Of a stretch of DNA of 64,000 nucleotides, positions 31,302 to 40,608 are shown one piece after another; position 1 is the first letter of the stretch; each line of letters opens with the position of its first letter. Under the pieces are notes generated by a model. That model was not told the DNA's origin, did not search any database, and saw only the letters and a program-made list of their open reading frames with translations. Origin of the DNA: Dysgonamonadaceae bacterium (GTDB lineage: Bacteria; Bacteroidota; Bacteroidia; Bacteroidales; Dysgonomonadaceae); the NCBI GenBank assembly GCA_031254645.1, contig JAIRUA010000028.1:186001-250000 (forward strand), read 5' to 3'. The position numbers and the translations under genes are program-made.

Positions 31302-32225
31302 CTAATTTCCCACCGGAAACATTACACCGATTGAAACAGGTTGCACTTTTGGACCTCTATTTTTCTCAAACAGTTCCATCGGGCTGTATTTTGCATACAA
31401 AGCACCCCAATTGTTGATACCAATTTGCAGCATCAAATCAACCGTAACCGGACGAACATACAAATCTTTTGCAACGGTTTCTTTCACTCTTCCTTGTTCA
31501 TTATTGTAACGTACTTTTGAACGCGACATATAATTCCAATTTCCAACAGCACCTGCCATTGCATAAAAATAATTATTTCGGTTGTGGTTTGACCGCACCT
31601 GCCATTCAAACATTAAAGGAACAGTAAAGCTATTAACGCCCAAACGAGTTTTTCTAAAATCTATACCTTCGCCTGCCGGAAGAATTACAGTTGCACCATC
31701 TAATTTTGTGAAATATTGATTATCATTCAGATGAAAACGATTCCATTTCATACCTACACCAGTTACAAATGCAAAATTTCTGCTGATAGGAATGGCTTTC
31801 CCTTTGAAATTCAGTATGTATTCTAACGATCTCCCCGAATTTAGTGAAAAATCATCGAAATTATTAATATTACTCAAACCATCGTATGTAAAACTATTGA
31901 ATCCGATACCTGCTCCTGCCCAATGTGGGTGGAAATGTCTTTCCCTATGCAGTTTACGTGTGCTTGGCACCGGAATACTGATTGTTGTCGAAGCAAATCT
32001 TCTTTCGTGTACTACACCATCGCGATAATGTCCCTCGAATATCTTTTCTCGCTCAACATAATCGCCCTCTTGGGTGAGTTCAAACACGCGCACCCGCAAA
32101 CGATTTTCATCATCAATCACTTCTATCTTCCTGTTATCTATTACAATAATTGTATCGGAAGGATTGTTTGCAAAAAGCGGAAAAGTAAATACCGCAGTCA
32201 ATAAGATAAATGCTAATTTTTTCAT
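31302..32225 (-). CDS. Predicted outer-membrane beta-barrel protein
   Basis: This 307-residue protein has a signal peptide (1-19), a soluble beta part (IIVIDNRKIEVIDDENRLRVRVFE) and, from about residue 85, alternating strands typical of small outer-membrane barrels (GIGFNSFTYDG, FAFVTGVGMKWNRFHL, LMFEWQVRSN, FYAMAGAVGNW), ending MFPVGN. It is the last gene of the second ECF sigma operon, after the DUF6108-like gene. Function unknown; it is probably part of the output of that sigma system. Confidence 0.72.
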   Translation of the reverse strand: MKKLAFILLTAVFTFPLFANNPSDTIIVIDNRKIEVIDDENRLRVRVFELTQEGDYVEREKIFEGHYRDGVVHERRFASTTISIPVPSTRKLHRERHFHPHWAGAGIGFNSFTYDGLSNINNFDDFSLNSGRSLEYILNFKGKAIPISRNFAFVTGVGMKWNRFHLNDNQYFTKLDGATVILPAGEGIDFRKTRLGVNSFTVPLMFEWQVRSNHNRNNYFYAMAGAVGNWNYMSRSKVRYNNEQGRVKETVAKDLYVRPVTVDLMLQIGINNWGALYAKYSPMELFEKNRGPKVQPVSIGVMFPVGN

Positions 32226-32248
32226 TTCTATATTTAATTTATTTTGTG

Positions 32249-32707
32249 TTAGAGTGAAAATAATAATGTAATTAAGTCATCGCTATCTAAATCGCCCTCA
32301 ATATACACAAGCGTAATTAAGTTTTGCTTGTTTACATTGAACAGGACAAAGCGATTTAAACCTTCATCAGTCGCAGCTAGTTGATAATAAGCGGAGATAA
32401 TTCCGTTTTCGTCAGTAACTTCCTTGATTTTTCGCGCACCTCTTTGATCTATTTCCAAACATTCGCGGATGAATTTCAATGCTTCGGGGTTGTTTTTTAT
32501 TGCGATGCTGCGGTAATGTTTCATATTATACATTTCGAGCATCTCTTGCGAAAGTTCAACCATTGTAACGTTTCGCGCTCTTGCGTAGCGTTGGAATACT
32601 TCATCAATTCTCAATCCGGTATTAAAGTTTTCTGCCTTTATCTCGGTCGAAAAACAGAAAAAGAGGATAGAAATTGAGTAGAATAAATATTTTGCTGATT
32701 TTCTCAT
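32249..32707 (-). CDS. DUF6108-like exported protein
   Basis: This 152-residue protein has a signal peptide (about 1-25) and the sequence RIDEVFQRYARARNVTMVELSQEMLEMYNMKHYRSIAIKN, ending LVYIEGDLDSDDLITLLFSL. The phrases VTMVELSQEML and YIEGDLDSDDLI recall a Bacteroidales family annotated as DUF6108, often seen after sigma/anti-sigma pairs. It should be periplasmic. Function unknown. It lies between the anti-sigma-like gene (12 bp) and the barrel protein (23 bp). Confidence 0.65.
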   Translation of the reverse strand: MRKSAKYLFYSISILFFCFSTEIKAENFNTGLRIDEVFQRYARARNVTMVELSQEMLEMYNMKHYRSIAIKNNPEALKFIRECLEIDQRGARKIKEVTDENGIISAYYQLAATDEGLNRFVLFNVNKQNLITLVYIEGDLDSDDLITLLFSL

Positions 32708-32719
32708 TTCTTAAAACTA

Positions 32720-33226
32720 TTATTCGGTAAATATATTGCTTAGTTCTCTTAATTGCTCGTGCATTATTTCCTTTTGTGCATCAAAATCCTTGTCGGGGAA
32801 ATATTCTGTCGTCGGTACTGCAACGTTTTTTAATGCCTCGAATGCGATAGATTTCACCAATTGTGCGTTGGTATAATATTGCCCGTTAATAATGGCGAAA
32901 CTTCCTCCGGAAATCGGGGATAATTGCTGTGACTGATTGAAAAAGTTGATACTTAAAAGTATAGCTACACACGCTGCTGCTGCGGTAGTGATATATAGAA
33001 TTTTTCGTTTCACTGAAAACGATTGTTTGCTATCAGCTTGTTTTGCTACATTTCGCAATTCTGCTTCTTCGTCGATATAGGCAAAAAGGGATTTGTACAG
33101 CTTCAAATCACCGGAAACTTCTTGTGAACGAAAATATTGCCTCAATTGAAGCTCTTCCGATGCGGAAGTTTCGCCTTCGAAATATTTTTCTATCAATTCG
33201 TGTATTGTTTTCTGACTACTCATCAC
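32720..33226 (-). CDS. Anti-sigma-like single-pass membrane protein
   Basis: This 168-residue protein has an N-terminal cytoplasmic region (TIHELIEKYFEGETSASEELQLRQYFRSQEV), a motif common at the start of Bacteroidota anti-sigma factors, one membrane helix (about 74-92: ILYITTAAAACVAILLSI) and a periplasmic C-terminus. It starts 44 bp after the ECF sigma stop. I infer that it restrains that sigma. The start may be the second Met. Confidence 0.7.
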   Translation of the reverse strand: MMSSQKTIHELIEKYFEGETSASEELQLRQYFRSQEVSGDLKLYKSLFAYIDEEAELRNVAKQADSKQSFSVKRKILYITTAAAACVAILLSINFFNQSQQLSPISGGSFAIINGQYYTNAQLVKSIAFEALKNVAVPTTEYFPDKDFDAQKEIMHEQLRELSNIFTE

Positions 33227-33270
33227 TTTTCTCTTTTTATTTGATTTTAATCAAGCAAATCTTGTAAATC

Positions 33271-33768
33271 CTAAAAATCAAGGTTCAGACATTGTTCTCT
33301 AATCTTTTTTCTTGCTCTCGAAAGATTTGTCCTAACGGCTTCAATCTGACTTCCCGTAATCTCTGCAATTTCTGCCAATTCGTATCCTTCGATATCTTTC
33401 ATTCGCATAATTGTTTGCTGTAAATAAGGAAGTTGATTAACCAATTGACGAATGTATTCTACACTGTTTTGCTCTTCTAATTCTTCTGCCGGCGTTCTTG
33501 TTGTGCAAGCGAGATTGAGCATTTCAAATTCGTTGCCCGATGCTTTTCGACTTTTTAGCTTGTCAAGCGAAAGATTTTTCGTCATTTGCATTGCCAATGC
33601 TTCCACGCTGTCGTATTTGCTTAGTGTTGAGCGCATACTCCATAGTCTGAGAAAAATTTCCTGCACAACATCTTCCGCATCGGCATCATTTTCGATGAGC
33701 TTTTGCGAAAAATTCTGCAATTTTTCTCTCAATGGCACTACGTGTATCACAAATGTTTCAAGCTCCAT
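33271..33768 (-). CDS. ECF sigma factor (second in window)
   Basis: This 165-residue protein has region 2 (DADAEDVVQEIFLRLWSMRSTL) and region 4 (LPYLQQTIMRMKDIEGYELAEIAEITGSQIEAVRTNLSRARKKIREQ). It differs clearly from the sigma at 14394 (different region-4 recognition helix), so it should read different promoters. It heads a four-gene operon with an anti-sigma-like protein, a DUF6108-like protein and a barrel protein. A weak ECF-like pair (TGTAAT..GTC) lies upstream at about 33779-33812 but is not convincing. Confidence 0.9.
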   Translation of the reverse strand: MELETFVIHVVPLREKLQNFSQKLIENDADAEDVVQEIFLRLWSMRSTLSKYDSVEALAMQMTKNLSLDKLKSRKASGNEFEMLNLACTTRTPAEELEEQNSVEYIRQLVNQLPYLQQTIMRMKDIEGYELAEIAEITGSQIEAVRTNLSRARKKIREQCLNLDF

Positions 33769-33813
33769 TTATAATTAAGACGATTGAGATATAAAAACAT
33801 TACATTGAAATTG

Positions 33814-33846
33814 AAAAAAATGAGACAGTTTTTGGAAACTGTCTCA
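33814..33846 (-). terminator. Rho-independent terminator of the head-GIN gene
   Basis: TGAGACAGTTT and AAACTGTCTCA form an 11-bp stem, followed on the minus strand by seven T. Confidence 0.85.
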
Positions 33847-33870
33847 AAATTTATAATTTTACCTGCTTCG

Positions 33871-34530
33871 TTACCTTGCTCTAACTCGACCAACACCGCT
33901 GTTGCTAATATTTCTCACTGCCGGATTACCCGAAAAAGAAACACTGCCAACTCCCTCGCTTTTGACATTGATGCTCTCGGAAGCGTGAACTTGCACACTT
34001 CCAACACCTTCGGAAACAACGGTTGTATTTTTCGCAATTAGTTTTTCGGCGTTAATGCTTCCTACCCCTTCCAGTTTTAGGTAAGCATTATCGGCTGTAC
34101 CGCTAAGATTAATACTTCCAACACCTTGCGAAATAATTCTAATAGATTTAAACTCAATATTTTCGCCTGTAATGTTGCCCACACCTTGCGAAGCGATTTC
34201 AAATTGCTCGCTCACAGGAACGGTAATATCTATTTTTATACTACTACGGTTATTCCTGCGTCCTCGCATAAGCCTTTCGTCCATTTTCAAAAACAGCGTA
34301 CCGTTTTCTACATATACTTTCAGCTCGTTTACCAATTCTTCATTTCCTTCTGCTCTCACACTGAATGTGTTGGCGTGCCGAATGGTAATGTTGCCTACCA
34401 TAGAAGATTGAACTGCCGAAAAGTTTTCTACTTCGTAACTTTTTGTGGTTGTACGCTGTGCTTGTACGTTGATACACGAGATGGCAAAAATGAATAGTGC
34501 GATGATGCCGATAAATAATGTTGTTCTCAT
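33871..34530 (-). CDS. Head GIN domain protein (DUF2807)
   Basis: This 219-residue protein has a signal peptide (about 1-24) and a DUF2807 right-handed beta-helix with a repeated GVGSI/GVGSV motif (SQGVGNITG, SQGVGSINL, LEGVGSINAE, SEGVGSVQV, SEGVGSVSF, GVGRVRAR). The N-terminal part (YEVENFSAVQSSMVGNITIRHA) matches the auto-transporter adhesin head GIN family. It is predicted to be periplasmic or surface-associated; such proteins are often co-regulated with envelope stress. The ECF-type promoter upstream fits the regulon of the sigma at 14394. Confidence 0.87.
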   Translation of the reverse strand: MRTTLFIGIIALFIFAISCINVQAQRTTTKSYEVENFSAVQSSMVGNITIRHANTFSVRAEGNEELVNELKVYVENGTLFLKMDERLMRGRRNNRSSIKIDITVPVSEQFEIASQGVGNITGENIEFKSIRIISQGVGSINLSGTADNAYLKLEGVGSINAEKLIAKNTTVVSEGVGSVQVHASESINVKSEGVGSVSFSGNPAVRNISNSGVGRVRAR

Positions 34531-34590
34531 TTTGTTGTTGCTTTAATTTGGCTTACGCCGATTTTCAATTGTTGTTTTTGTTCGTTTATA

Positions 34591-34623
34591 AGTTAGACCA
34601 AAGAGCGCATCATTTGGTTACAA
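34591..34623 (-). promoter_or_regulatory. ECF-type promoter of the head-GIN gene
   Basis: Minus strand: TTGTAACCAA (34623-34614), 15 bp, GTCTAACT (34598-34591), 60 bp before the ATG. Confidence 0.78.
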
Positions 34624-34649
34624 AAAATCAAACATTTTTTAATTTCACA

Positions 34650-34686
34650 TAATTAATCATTAAACACTAACCATTAATCATTGATT
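34650..34686. repeat. TTAATGATTAG-word repeat near the tolC-like stop
   Basis: AATTAATCATTAAACACTAA and CCATTAATCATTG are word repeats like those at 49238-49268 (TTAATGATTAGTGTTTAATG, opposite orientation). Confidence 0.5.
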
Positions 34687-34687
34687 T

Positions 34688-35992
34688 TCAATCCTTCAAC
34701 AATTCCAATATCCTTATCCGAAATGCAAACTCATATTTCGCTTGCGCTTGTTCTGCCAACACTTGTGCGAGGTTGGTTTTGGCAAGAGAAAGTTCGAAAG
34801 AATTAGCGCGTCCGCTTTCAAATTTTTGTTCCACAAACCGGAATGCTTCACGACTTGCCGTTTCCGATTTTTTCGATGCTGCCCAACGACTTTGTGCGCC
34901 TACGGCATTGAAATATGCTTGTTCGATGCGTTTGCGAAGTTCATTTTTTGCTTTATCAATTTCGATGCGACTGTTTTCGACCGCAAGCGTAGCATTGCTC
35001 ACATTGTTTCGTACTTGAAAGCGGTTGAAAATCGGAATACGTACGTTCAATCCTACTGAATTACTCATATTGTTGCGCAATTGACTACCAAACGCAGCAT
35101 TTTCACGACCGCTCATATTGAAATAATTTGTACCCATACTTGCACCGAACGATAATGAAGGATATCGTTGAGATTTCGACATCAACAGCTCTTGTTCACG
35201 GCTTTGAAGGCGAAATTGTGCTCCTCGAATTTCGGGACGATTAACCAATGCGCTTTCGAAAACAGCGGCGGAAGACAACAAAACACCCTCATTAATAAGC
35301 TCTTCAACGGCAGGCGCAGTGATGTTGAAATTATCGAATCTATCCATTTCCATAATTTGTGCCAAATCGAGCATAGCCAATTTTAGATTGCTTTCTGCCT
35401 GTACACGATTCATTTCTTCACGTGCCAATTGCGCCTCGAGTTCGAAAATTTCGCCCGGCGCCAATCTTCCTTCTTCTACTAATTTTCTACGTTGTGCGAT
35501 ATTTTCTTTTGTGCTTCCTGTCTGATTTTCGGCAATATGCAACAATTCTTTATTTAATAATACCTGCAAAAAAGCAGAAGAAACGCTGATGATAATATCG
35601 TCCTGTAATTTTTCCAAATCGGCTTGCGAAGCAAAAATATCGGCTCTGCGAGCATCAATGTTGCGTTTTAATCGCAATCCGTCGAAAATAGTAATATCGC
35701 TATTTAAACCAAATCGCATTTGTGATGAATTGACGTTCTGATACGTATTGTCCATACCGATAGAACGACCGAAATTGAAACTTTGTCCGGCAGATGCATT
35801 CAAATTTGGTAATAAATCGGCACGCGCCTGATTGTAAGCGATTTCGCGACTTTGTCTGCTCAACTCCTGTTGTTTGATATTGCGATTATTTTCGAGTGCA
35901 ATTTCAATACACTGTTCGAGTGTAAGTGTTTGCTGTGCCATTCCTGTGAGGGAAAAGCAGCAAAGTATAATAATGAAACAAATTCTATTCAT
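34688..35992 (-). CDS. TolC-family outer-membrane efflux protein
   Basis: This 434-residue protein has a signal peptide (MNRICFIIILCCFSLTGMA) and two OEP repeats of long alpha-helical segments (LTLEQCIEIALENNRNIKQQEL..; LINEGVLLSSAAVFESALVNRPEIRGAQFRLQ; FEQKFESGRANSFELSLAKTNL). It should form the outer-membrane duct of the adjacent ABC/HlyD exporter. I start it at 35992; the eight codons upstream (MLNYELRI) are repeat sequence (AATTATGAATTAAGAATTATG) and give an unnatural leader. It is the last gene of the five-gene operon. Confidence 0.9.
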   Translation of the reverse strand: MNRICFIIILCCFSLTGMAQQTLTLEQCIEIALENNRNIKQQELSRQSREIAYNQARADLLPNLNASAGQSFNFGRSIGMDNTYQNVNSSQMRFGLNSDITIFDGLRLKRNIDARRADIFASQADLEKLQDDIIISVSSAFLQVLLNKELLHIAENQTGSTKENIAQRRKLVEEGRLAPGEIFELEAQLAREEMNRVQAESNLKLAMLDLAQIMEMDRFDNFNITAPAVEELINEGVLLSSAAVFESALVNRPEIRGAQFRLQSREQELLMSKSQRYPSLSFGASMGTNYFNMSGRENAAFGSQLRNNMSNSVGLNVRIPIFNRFQVRNNVSNATLAVENSRIEIDKAKNELRKRIEQAYFNAVGAQSRWAASKKSETASREAFRFVEQKFESGRANSFELSLAKTNLAQVLAEQAQAKYEFAFRIRILELLKD

Positions 35993-36020
35993 AATTCTTA
36001 ATTCATAATTCAACACTCAG

Positions 36021-37124
36021 TTATCTTCTATTTCCAACGATTTCCGTTCCACGTACTTTTTCGTCTAGTGACAAACCACTCATTACCTCAATATGAATAC
36101 CGTCCGACAAACCGATTTGTACTTGTCTGCGTTCAAATTCTTGCGGACTTTCGTTTGTTACGATAAATACAAAAGCCGAATCGCCGCTGAATGTCAATGT
36201 ACTTTCGGGAATGGTCAGCACATCGGTACGCTTATCCAAAATAATATCGGCGTTGGCACTAAATCCTGCGCGGATAAATACATCTTCGGGCACTTCGAGC
36301 GCAGCTTTTATTTCAAAAAGAACAGCACCGCCTTCTTGCAAACCTTTTGGCGCAATGTATTCAAGCGCGGCAGGAACTTTTCTATCCGGCATAGCACCGA
36401 TTGTGATTTCCATAGGCATTGGTACGGAAAGTCTACCTACCTCCGTTTCGTCTATTCTACCCACAAATAACATATCTGAAAGGTCGGCAACCGAAGCTAC
36501 TGTTGTACCATCGTTGAAATTATTTGCTTGAATAACCGAATTACCCACTCGAATAGGAACGTCGAGAATAGTTCCGCTTACAGTGCTGCGTACAAGTGTA
36601 TTACTCATCCGTGCCGTGCTTTGTGTGATACCTGTGCGCACAAGACTGAGATTATCGTTGGCAGCACGAAGTTCTTCTTGACTGTTTCGATATTCAAGCT
36701 GCACTCTTTCGAATTCTTCTCTCGAAATCACTTGATTTTCGTGCAATCTTCTGTCACGTTCGTAATTGCTACGACTTTGGTCTGCTGCGATTTGTGCTCT
36801 TGAGACGCGTGACTCGGCATTGCTCAAATTAACCATATCCGGTACTACTTGAATGGTGGCGATTACGTCGCCCGCTTGCACTTTTTCGCCTGCTTCTTTG
36901 TGCACTTCGGAAATAATCCCCGACATTTGAGGTTTGATGAGGATTTCATCTCGTGGATTCATTCTACCCGTTGCCACAGTACGCTTTTCGATATTGCCGC
37001 GACTTACGGTTTCGATGTTGTAAACAGTTACTTTCGGGCGAGATTTGTCCCATAGAAATTTAAAGGTGGCTAATACAACCAAACCGATAATTACAAATAA
37101 AATAATTTTACCAACTTTCTTCAT
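36021..37124 (-). CDS. MacA/HlyD-type periplasmic adaptor
   Basis: This 367-residue membrane-fusion protein has an N-terminal membrane anchor (about 6-24), a split biotinyl-lipoyl domain (GIISEVHKEAGEKVQAGDVIATIQ; STVSGTILDVPIRVGNSVIQ) around a coiled-coil hairpin (about 85-165), and a beta-barrel/membrane-proximal C-terminus. It would link the inner-membrane MacB-type transporter to the TolC-like channel. It is encoded 23 bp after the permease gene in the same operon. Confidence 0.92.
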   Translation of the reverse strand: MKKVGKIILFVIIGLVVLATFKFLWDKSRPKVTVYNIETVSRGNIEKRTVATGRMNPRDEILIKPQMSGIISEVHKEAGEKVQAGDVIATIQVVPDMVNLSNAESRVSRAQIAADQSRSNYERDRRLHENQVISREEFERVQLEYRNSQEELRAANDNLSLVRTGITQSTARMSNTLVRSTVSGTILDVPIRVGNSVIQANNFNDGTTVASVADLSDMLFVGRIDETEVGRLSVPMPMEITIGAMPDRKVPAALEYIAPKGLQEGGAVLFEIKAALEVPEDVFIRAGFSANADIILDKRTDVLTIPESTLTFSGDSAFVFIVTNESPQEFERRQVQIGLSDGIHIEVMSGLSLDEKVRGTEIVGNRR

Positions 37125-37147
37125 AATGAATATATGTATTACGTTTT

Positions 37148-38401
37148 TTATTCTTCCCTAATCGCATCAATTGCTCTTACTTGCAATGCCCTTTTTGTAG
37201 GTATTAAGCCGGCAATCAATCCGCAAATTAATAAAATGATTGTTGAAGCAACTGCCGCTCCGAAAGAAACGGAAGGTGCTGCTATAAACATATTTTCTGC
37301 ATTTTGTATCCATTGGGTATCAGCCAAATACAGAATAAGTACGCCGAAGCACAATCCCAACATTCCGGCAATTGCCGTTAATACCAAACTTTCCGACATA
37401 ATTTGTGAAATAATTATGCTCGGTTTTGCGCCCAAAGCCCTTCTGATGCCGATTTCCTTTGTTCGCTCTTTAATTGTTACCAACATAATATTGCTTACGC
37501 CTACAATTCCGGCTATTAACGTTCCCGAACCGACAATCCAAATCAGTATGGCGATTCCGAGAAACAATGTACTAAACATCTTAAATTGTTCTTCCATATT
37601 AAATCCCCAAATAGCCTGTTGGTCAGTTGGCGAAATATTGTTGTTTGCCCTCAAAATCGTTTTCATCTTCTCTTCCATTACGCTTACCGAATGACCTCTC
37701 TTTGCCGTTGCGCCAAGCATATGAACAACGCTTCCTTGATTATTAACCTGTTGCATCGTGGTAAAAGGAATGGATATGGCATCGGAAGTGTGTCCGTTCA
37801 AACTCATATTAGGTACGCCCGAAGCTACGCCAATAACCTGATAATAAGCGCCATTTACGCGAATGTAATATCCAATTGGACTATCGCCTGCGGGAAATAG
37901 TTCTTGATACACATTTACGCCAATAACAGCCACTTTTCTTCTTTGCAAAATGTCTATGTCGTTGATGAAACGCCCCATCGACAAAAATTGATTTTCAATC
38001 TGATCGTAATTAGAATGCAATCCGCGGATATTGTATGAGCCGGAATTATCACGAAACACCACATTATTAGGGGAGCGCCCACCAAATAAAATAGGCGACA
38101 AAACATCTATTTCGGGAACGGAATGGCGCAAAATTTCGACATCACGACTATGCATATTCCATTGCCGCCCTCTTGGAAAACCTTTATACGCTTCGCCCGT
38201 TTGTCCGGCTCCCATAAAACAAGAGTTGGTAGCAAATCCTTCAACGCCTTGCAGTACGCCGTTTTGCAATCCTTCACCGAAGCCCATCATTACAATCAGC
38301 ATAAATATCCCCCAAAACACGCCGAAACCTGTGAGCAAACTTCTCACTTTGTTTCGGGTAATGGTTACCCATATTTCTTCAAATCTATCTAAATCAAACA
38401 T
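37148..38401 (-). CDS. MacB-type ABC transporter permease (second copy)
   Basis: This 417-residue protein has an N-terminal membrane helix (about 20-40), a large periplasmic MacB_PCD domain and three C-terminal FtsX helices with the coupling motif ERTKEIGIRRALGAKP. It is a paralogue of the permease at 38503; both begin MFDLD. The two may form a heterodimer with the single ATPase of the operon. Efflux substrates of such Bacteroidota cassettes are mostly unknown (drugs, lipids or peptides). Confidence 0.92.
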   Translation of the reverse strand: MFDLDRFEEIWVTITRNKVRSLLTGFGVFWGIFMLIVMMGFGEGLQNGVLQGVEGFATNSCFMGAGQTGEAYKGFPRGRQWNMHSRDVEILRHSVPEIDVLSPILFGGRSPNNVVFRDNSGSYNIRGLHSNYDQIENQFLSMGRFINDIDILQRRKVAVIGVNVYQELFPAGDSPIGYYIRVNGAYYQVIGVASGVPNMSLNGHTSDAISIPFTTMQQVNNQGSVVHMLGATAKRGHSVSVMEEKMKTILRANNNISPTDQQAIWGFNMEEQFKMFSTLFLGIAILIWIVGSGTLIAGIVGVSNIMLVTIKERTKEIGIRRALGAKPSIIISQIMSESLVLTAIAGMLGLCFGVLILYLADTQWIQNAENMFIAAPSVSFGAAVASTIILLICGLIAGLIPTKRALQVRAIDAIREE

Positions 38402-38406
38402 CTTTT

Positions 38407-38502
38407 TGTTGTTTATTTGTTGATTTGCTTATTTGTTGATTTGTTTGACGGTTCGATTATTTGCATAACAAATAACCAAATCAACAAATAACCAAATCAA
38501 CA
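38407..38502. repeat. TTGATTTG-word palindrome between the two permease genes
   Basis: TTTATTTGTTGATTTGC.. and ..AACCAAATCAACAAATAACC pair over about 40 bp. A sister element lies at 39754. Confidence 0.75.
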
Positions 38503-39750
38503 TTATTCAGCTCTCATCGCCTCTATCGGTGAAATTTTTACCGCCTTCAACGCCGGGAAATATCCCGCAACCAATCCCGAAAGCATCAATATCAACATTG
38601 CGCCTACTGCTATATGTACATCAATGGTCGGATTTTTGATGGGCATTTGTCCCGGCGGCATACTTTCTAAAGCGGAATTGACCAATTCGCCCAAACCAAC
38701 GCCCAAAAACATTCCTAAATAACCAAATATAGAAGTAATAAAGACGGCTTCCATCAAAATATTACCGAGAATAGAAGACGGTTTGGCACCTAATGCTTTA
38801 CGGATGCCTATTTCGCGCGTTCTTTCCCGAACCGTTATCAACATAATATTGCTTACGCCTGTGATGCCTGCTATCAGCGTGCCGATACCGATAATCCAAA
38901 TAAAAGCGGATATTCCGTTGAAAATACCGAGAAATTCTAAATAACTTTCCAATTGATTCCAAATCCCGATGGCTCGTATATCTGCCGGATCGAAGTGATG
39001 AAGTGTCGATAATTTTCCTCGAAGTTCCTGTTCAAAGGCTTGATATTCTTCTATTGTTGTCAAATTATTTACCGTAAAAACCATTCGATGCAATCGCCAA
39101 CCGTCAAGTCCATACAATATTTGAGCGGTAGTAAACGGGACATATGCCTTTTCTTGATTTCCCCAAGTGTTTTCTTCAAACACACCTATTACAGTATAGC
39201 CTAATCCGCCGACAGTAACCATTTTACCTATCGGATTTTCATTTGGAAATAATATTTCATTGAGCCGCTGATTGATAACCACCACTTTCCTTTTCTCTCT
39301 CATATCCATTTCATTGATAAATCTTCCTTGATTATCTTTGATGGTTATTCCGTTGATGTGTACAAATTCTGGGTTAACTCCTTCAAATGAGCTGTTTGTA
39401 TTACGCATTCCGTAGCTTATCGGCAAATTTTGACTAATCATCGGACTGATGATGTCGGCTTGTGGCACTTGAGTGCGTATAAGCTCTATGTCTTGGTTGT
39501 TTAAACGAACAGCTCGTCTGTCAGGCAAGCCTTGAAACGGAATAGATGTACTACGTGCCCAATATTGAACGCTGTTCACAGAGCGGCTACCGAAATTAGT
39601 AACCATTCCGTTTCTCAATCCATTGCCGGCGGAAAGAAGAATACAGAACATAAAAATTCCCCAAGAGATAGCAAAACCTGTCAGAAAAGTGCGTAACTTA
39701 TTCTTTTTTATGGTGCTGAATATCTCATTCCAGTTATCTAAGTCAAACAT
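38503..39750 (-). CDS. MacB-type ABC transporter permease (first copy)
   Basis: This 415-residue protein has the same layout as its downstream paralogue: N-terminal helix (about 20-40), periplasmic MacB_PCD domain with the GxGLRNGM segment, and an FtsX C-terminus with ERTREIGIRKALGAKPS. Lacking an ATPase domain, it depends on the ATP-binding protein encoded upstream. Palindromic spacers separate it from both neighbours. Confidence 0.92.
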   Translation of the reverse strand: MFDLDNWNEIFSTIKKNKLRTFLTGFAISWGIFMFCILLSAGNGLRNGMVTNFGSRSVNSVQYWARSTSIPFQGLPDRRAVRLNNQDIELIRTQVPQADIISPMISQNLPISYGMRNTNSSFEGVNPEFVHINGITIKDNQGRFINEMDMREKRKVVVINQRLNEILFPNENPIGKMVTVGGLGYTVIGVFEENTWGNQEKAYVPFTTAQILYGLDGWRLHRMVFTVNNLTTIEEYQAFEQELRGKLSTLHHFDPADIRAIGIWNQLESYLEFLGIFNGISAFIWIIGIGTLIAGITGVSNIMLITVRERTREIGIRKALGAKPSSILGNILMEAVFITSIFGYLGMFLGVGLGELVNSALESMPPGQMPIKNPTIDVHIAVGAMLILMLSGLVAGYFPALKAVKISPIEAMRAE

Positions 39751-39753
39751 AGG

Positions 39754-39850
39754 ATTTTGTTGATTTGATTATTTGCTGATTTGATTATTTGTTTGGCTAC
39801 TTATTTGCTTATCAAATCACCAAATAAACAAATCACCAAATAAACAACTT
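39754..39850. repeat. TTGATTTG-word palindrome between permease and ATPase genes
   Basis: GATTTGATTATTTGCTGATT.. faces ..CAAATCACCAAATAAACAA. It is of the same word family and style as 38407 and overlaps the end of the ATPase gene. Confidence 0.75.
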
Positions 39851-40523
39851 ATTTAGTTGTTATTGATTCTATAATCCCATCCCTTAAACGAATAATCTTA
39901 TTGGTGCTATCCGCCACTTTTTGCTCGTGCGTTACGATAATCATTGTCATTCCAGCTTGGTTTACTTCACGAAGCACTTGCATCACCTCATCGGATGTTT
40001 TGCTGTCTAAAGCGCCCGTAGGTTCATCTGCAAGAATGATTTGCGGATTTGAAATCAACGCACGAGCAATAGCGACACGTTGTTTTTGCCCGCCCGAAAG
40101 CTCATTCGGCATATGATGCGCCCACTCTTTCAATCCCATTTTATCAAGATGTTCCAAAGCGATGAGATTTCGTTTTTTGCGGCTCACATTTTTATAATAG
40201 AGGGGAAGTGCTACGTTTTCGAGCGCGTTTTTGAAATTGATAAGGTTGAATGATTGAAACACAAAACCAATCATTTCGTTACGGTAATGTGCTGCTTTTG
40301 TTTCGCTCAAATCCTTTATCAACGTATTGTTGAGAAAGTATTCGCCCTCGTCATACGTATCAAGAATGCCCAAAATATTCAGTAAGGTGGATTTTCCCGA
40401 CCCCGATGCGCCCATAATCGACACATATTCGCCGGCAGCGATATCCAAATCAATCCCTTTTAATACGTGTAGCGGAATCGCTCCGTTTTGATAGGATTTG
40501 TGAAGGTTGCGTATTTTTATCAT
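39849..40523 (-). CDS. ABC transporter ATP-binding protein (MacB/LolD type)
   Basis: This 224-residue ATPase has Walker [10 protein letters not shown], the Q-loop VFQSFNL, signature [15 protein letters not shown], Walker [12 protein letters not shown] and the H-loop VTHE. I start it at [14 protein letters not shown] (40523). A TTG-initiated frame opens 19 codons earlier but lacks support. It heads the operon ATPase-permease-permease-adaptor-TolC. Two promoters lie upstream: a sigma-A -7 element and an ECF-type promoter. Confidence 0.93.
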   Translation of the reverse strand: MIKIRNLHKSYQNGAIPLHVLKGIDLDIAAGEYVSIMGASGSGKSTLLNILGILDTYDEGEYFLNNTLIKDLSETKAAHYRNEMIGFVFQSFNLINFKNALENVALPLYYKNVSRKKRNLIALEHLDKMGLKEWAHHMPNELSGGQKQRVAIARALISNPQIILADEPTGALDSKTSDEVMQVLREVNQAGMTMIIVTHEQKVADSTNKIIRLRDGIIESITTK

Positions 40524-40600
40524 TTTGTTTATTATTTGTTTTATTACTAATATACTGACTGTTTTCTTTGCTTTTGGCAATCTGTTTGTTTTTTACGATG

Positions 40601-40608
40601 CAAATGTA
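40601..40608 (-). promoter_or_regulatory. -7 element for the efflux operon
   Basis: Minus-strand TACATTTG, an exact TAnnTTTG match, about 80 bp before the ATPase ATG. Confidence 0.6.

Noticed and set aside
33779..33812. ECF promoter of the second sigma operon (TGTAAT..GTC)
   Set aside because: The box matches only partly and the spacing is one base short of the four good sites. Not enough to call.
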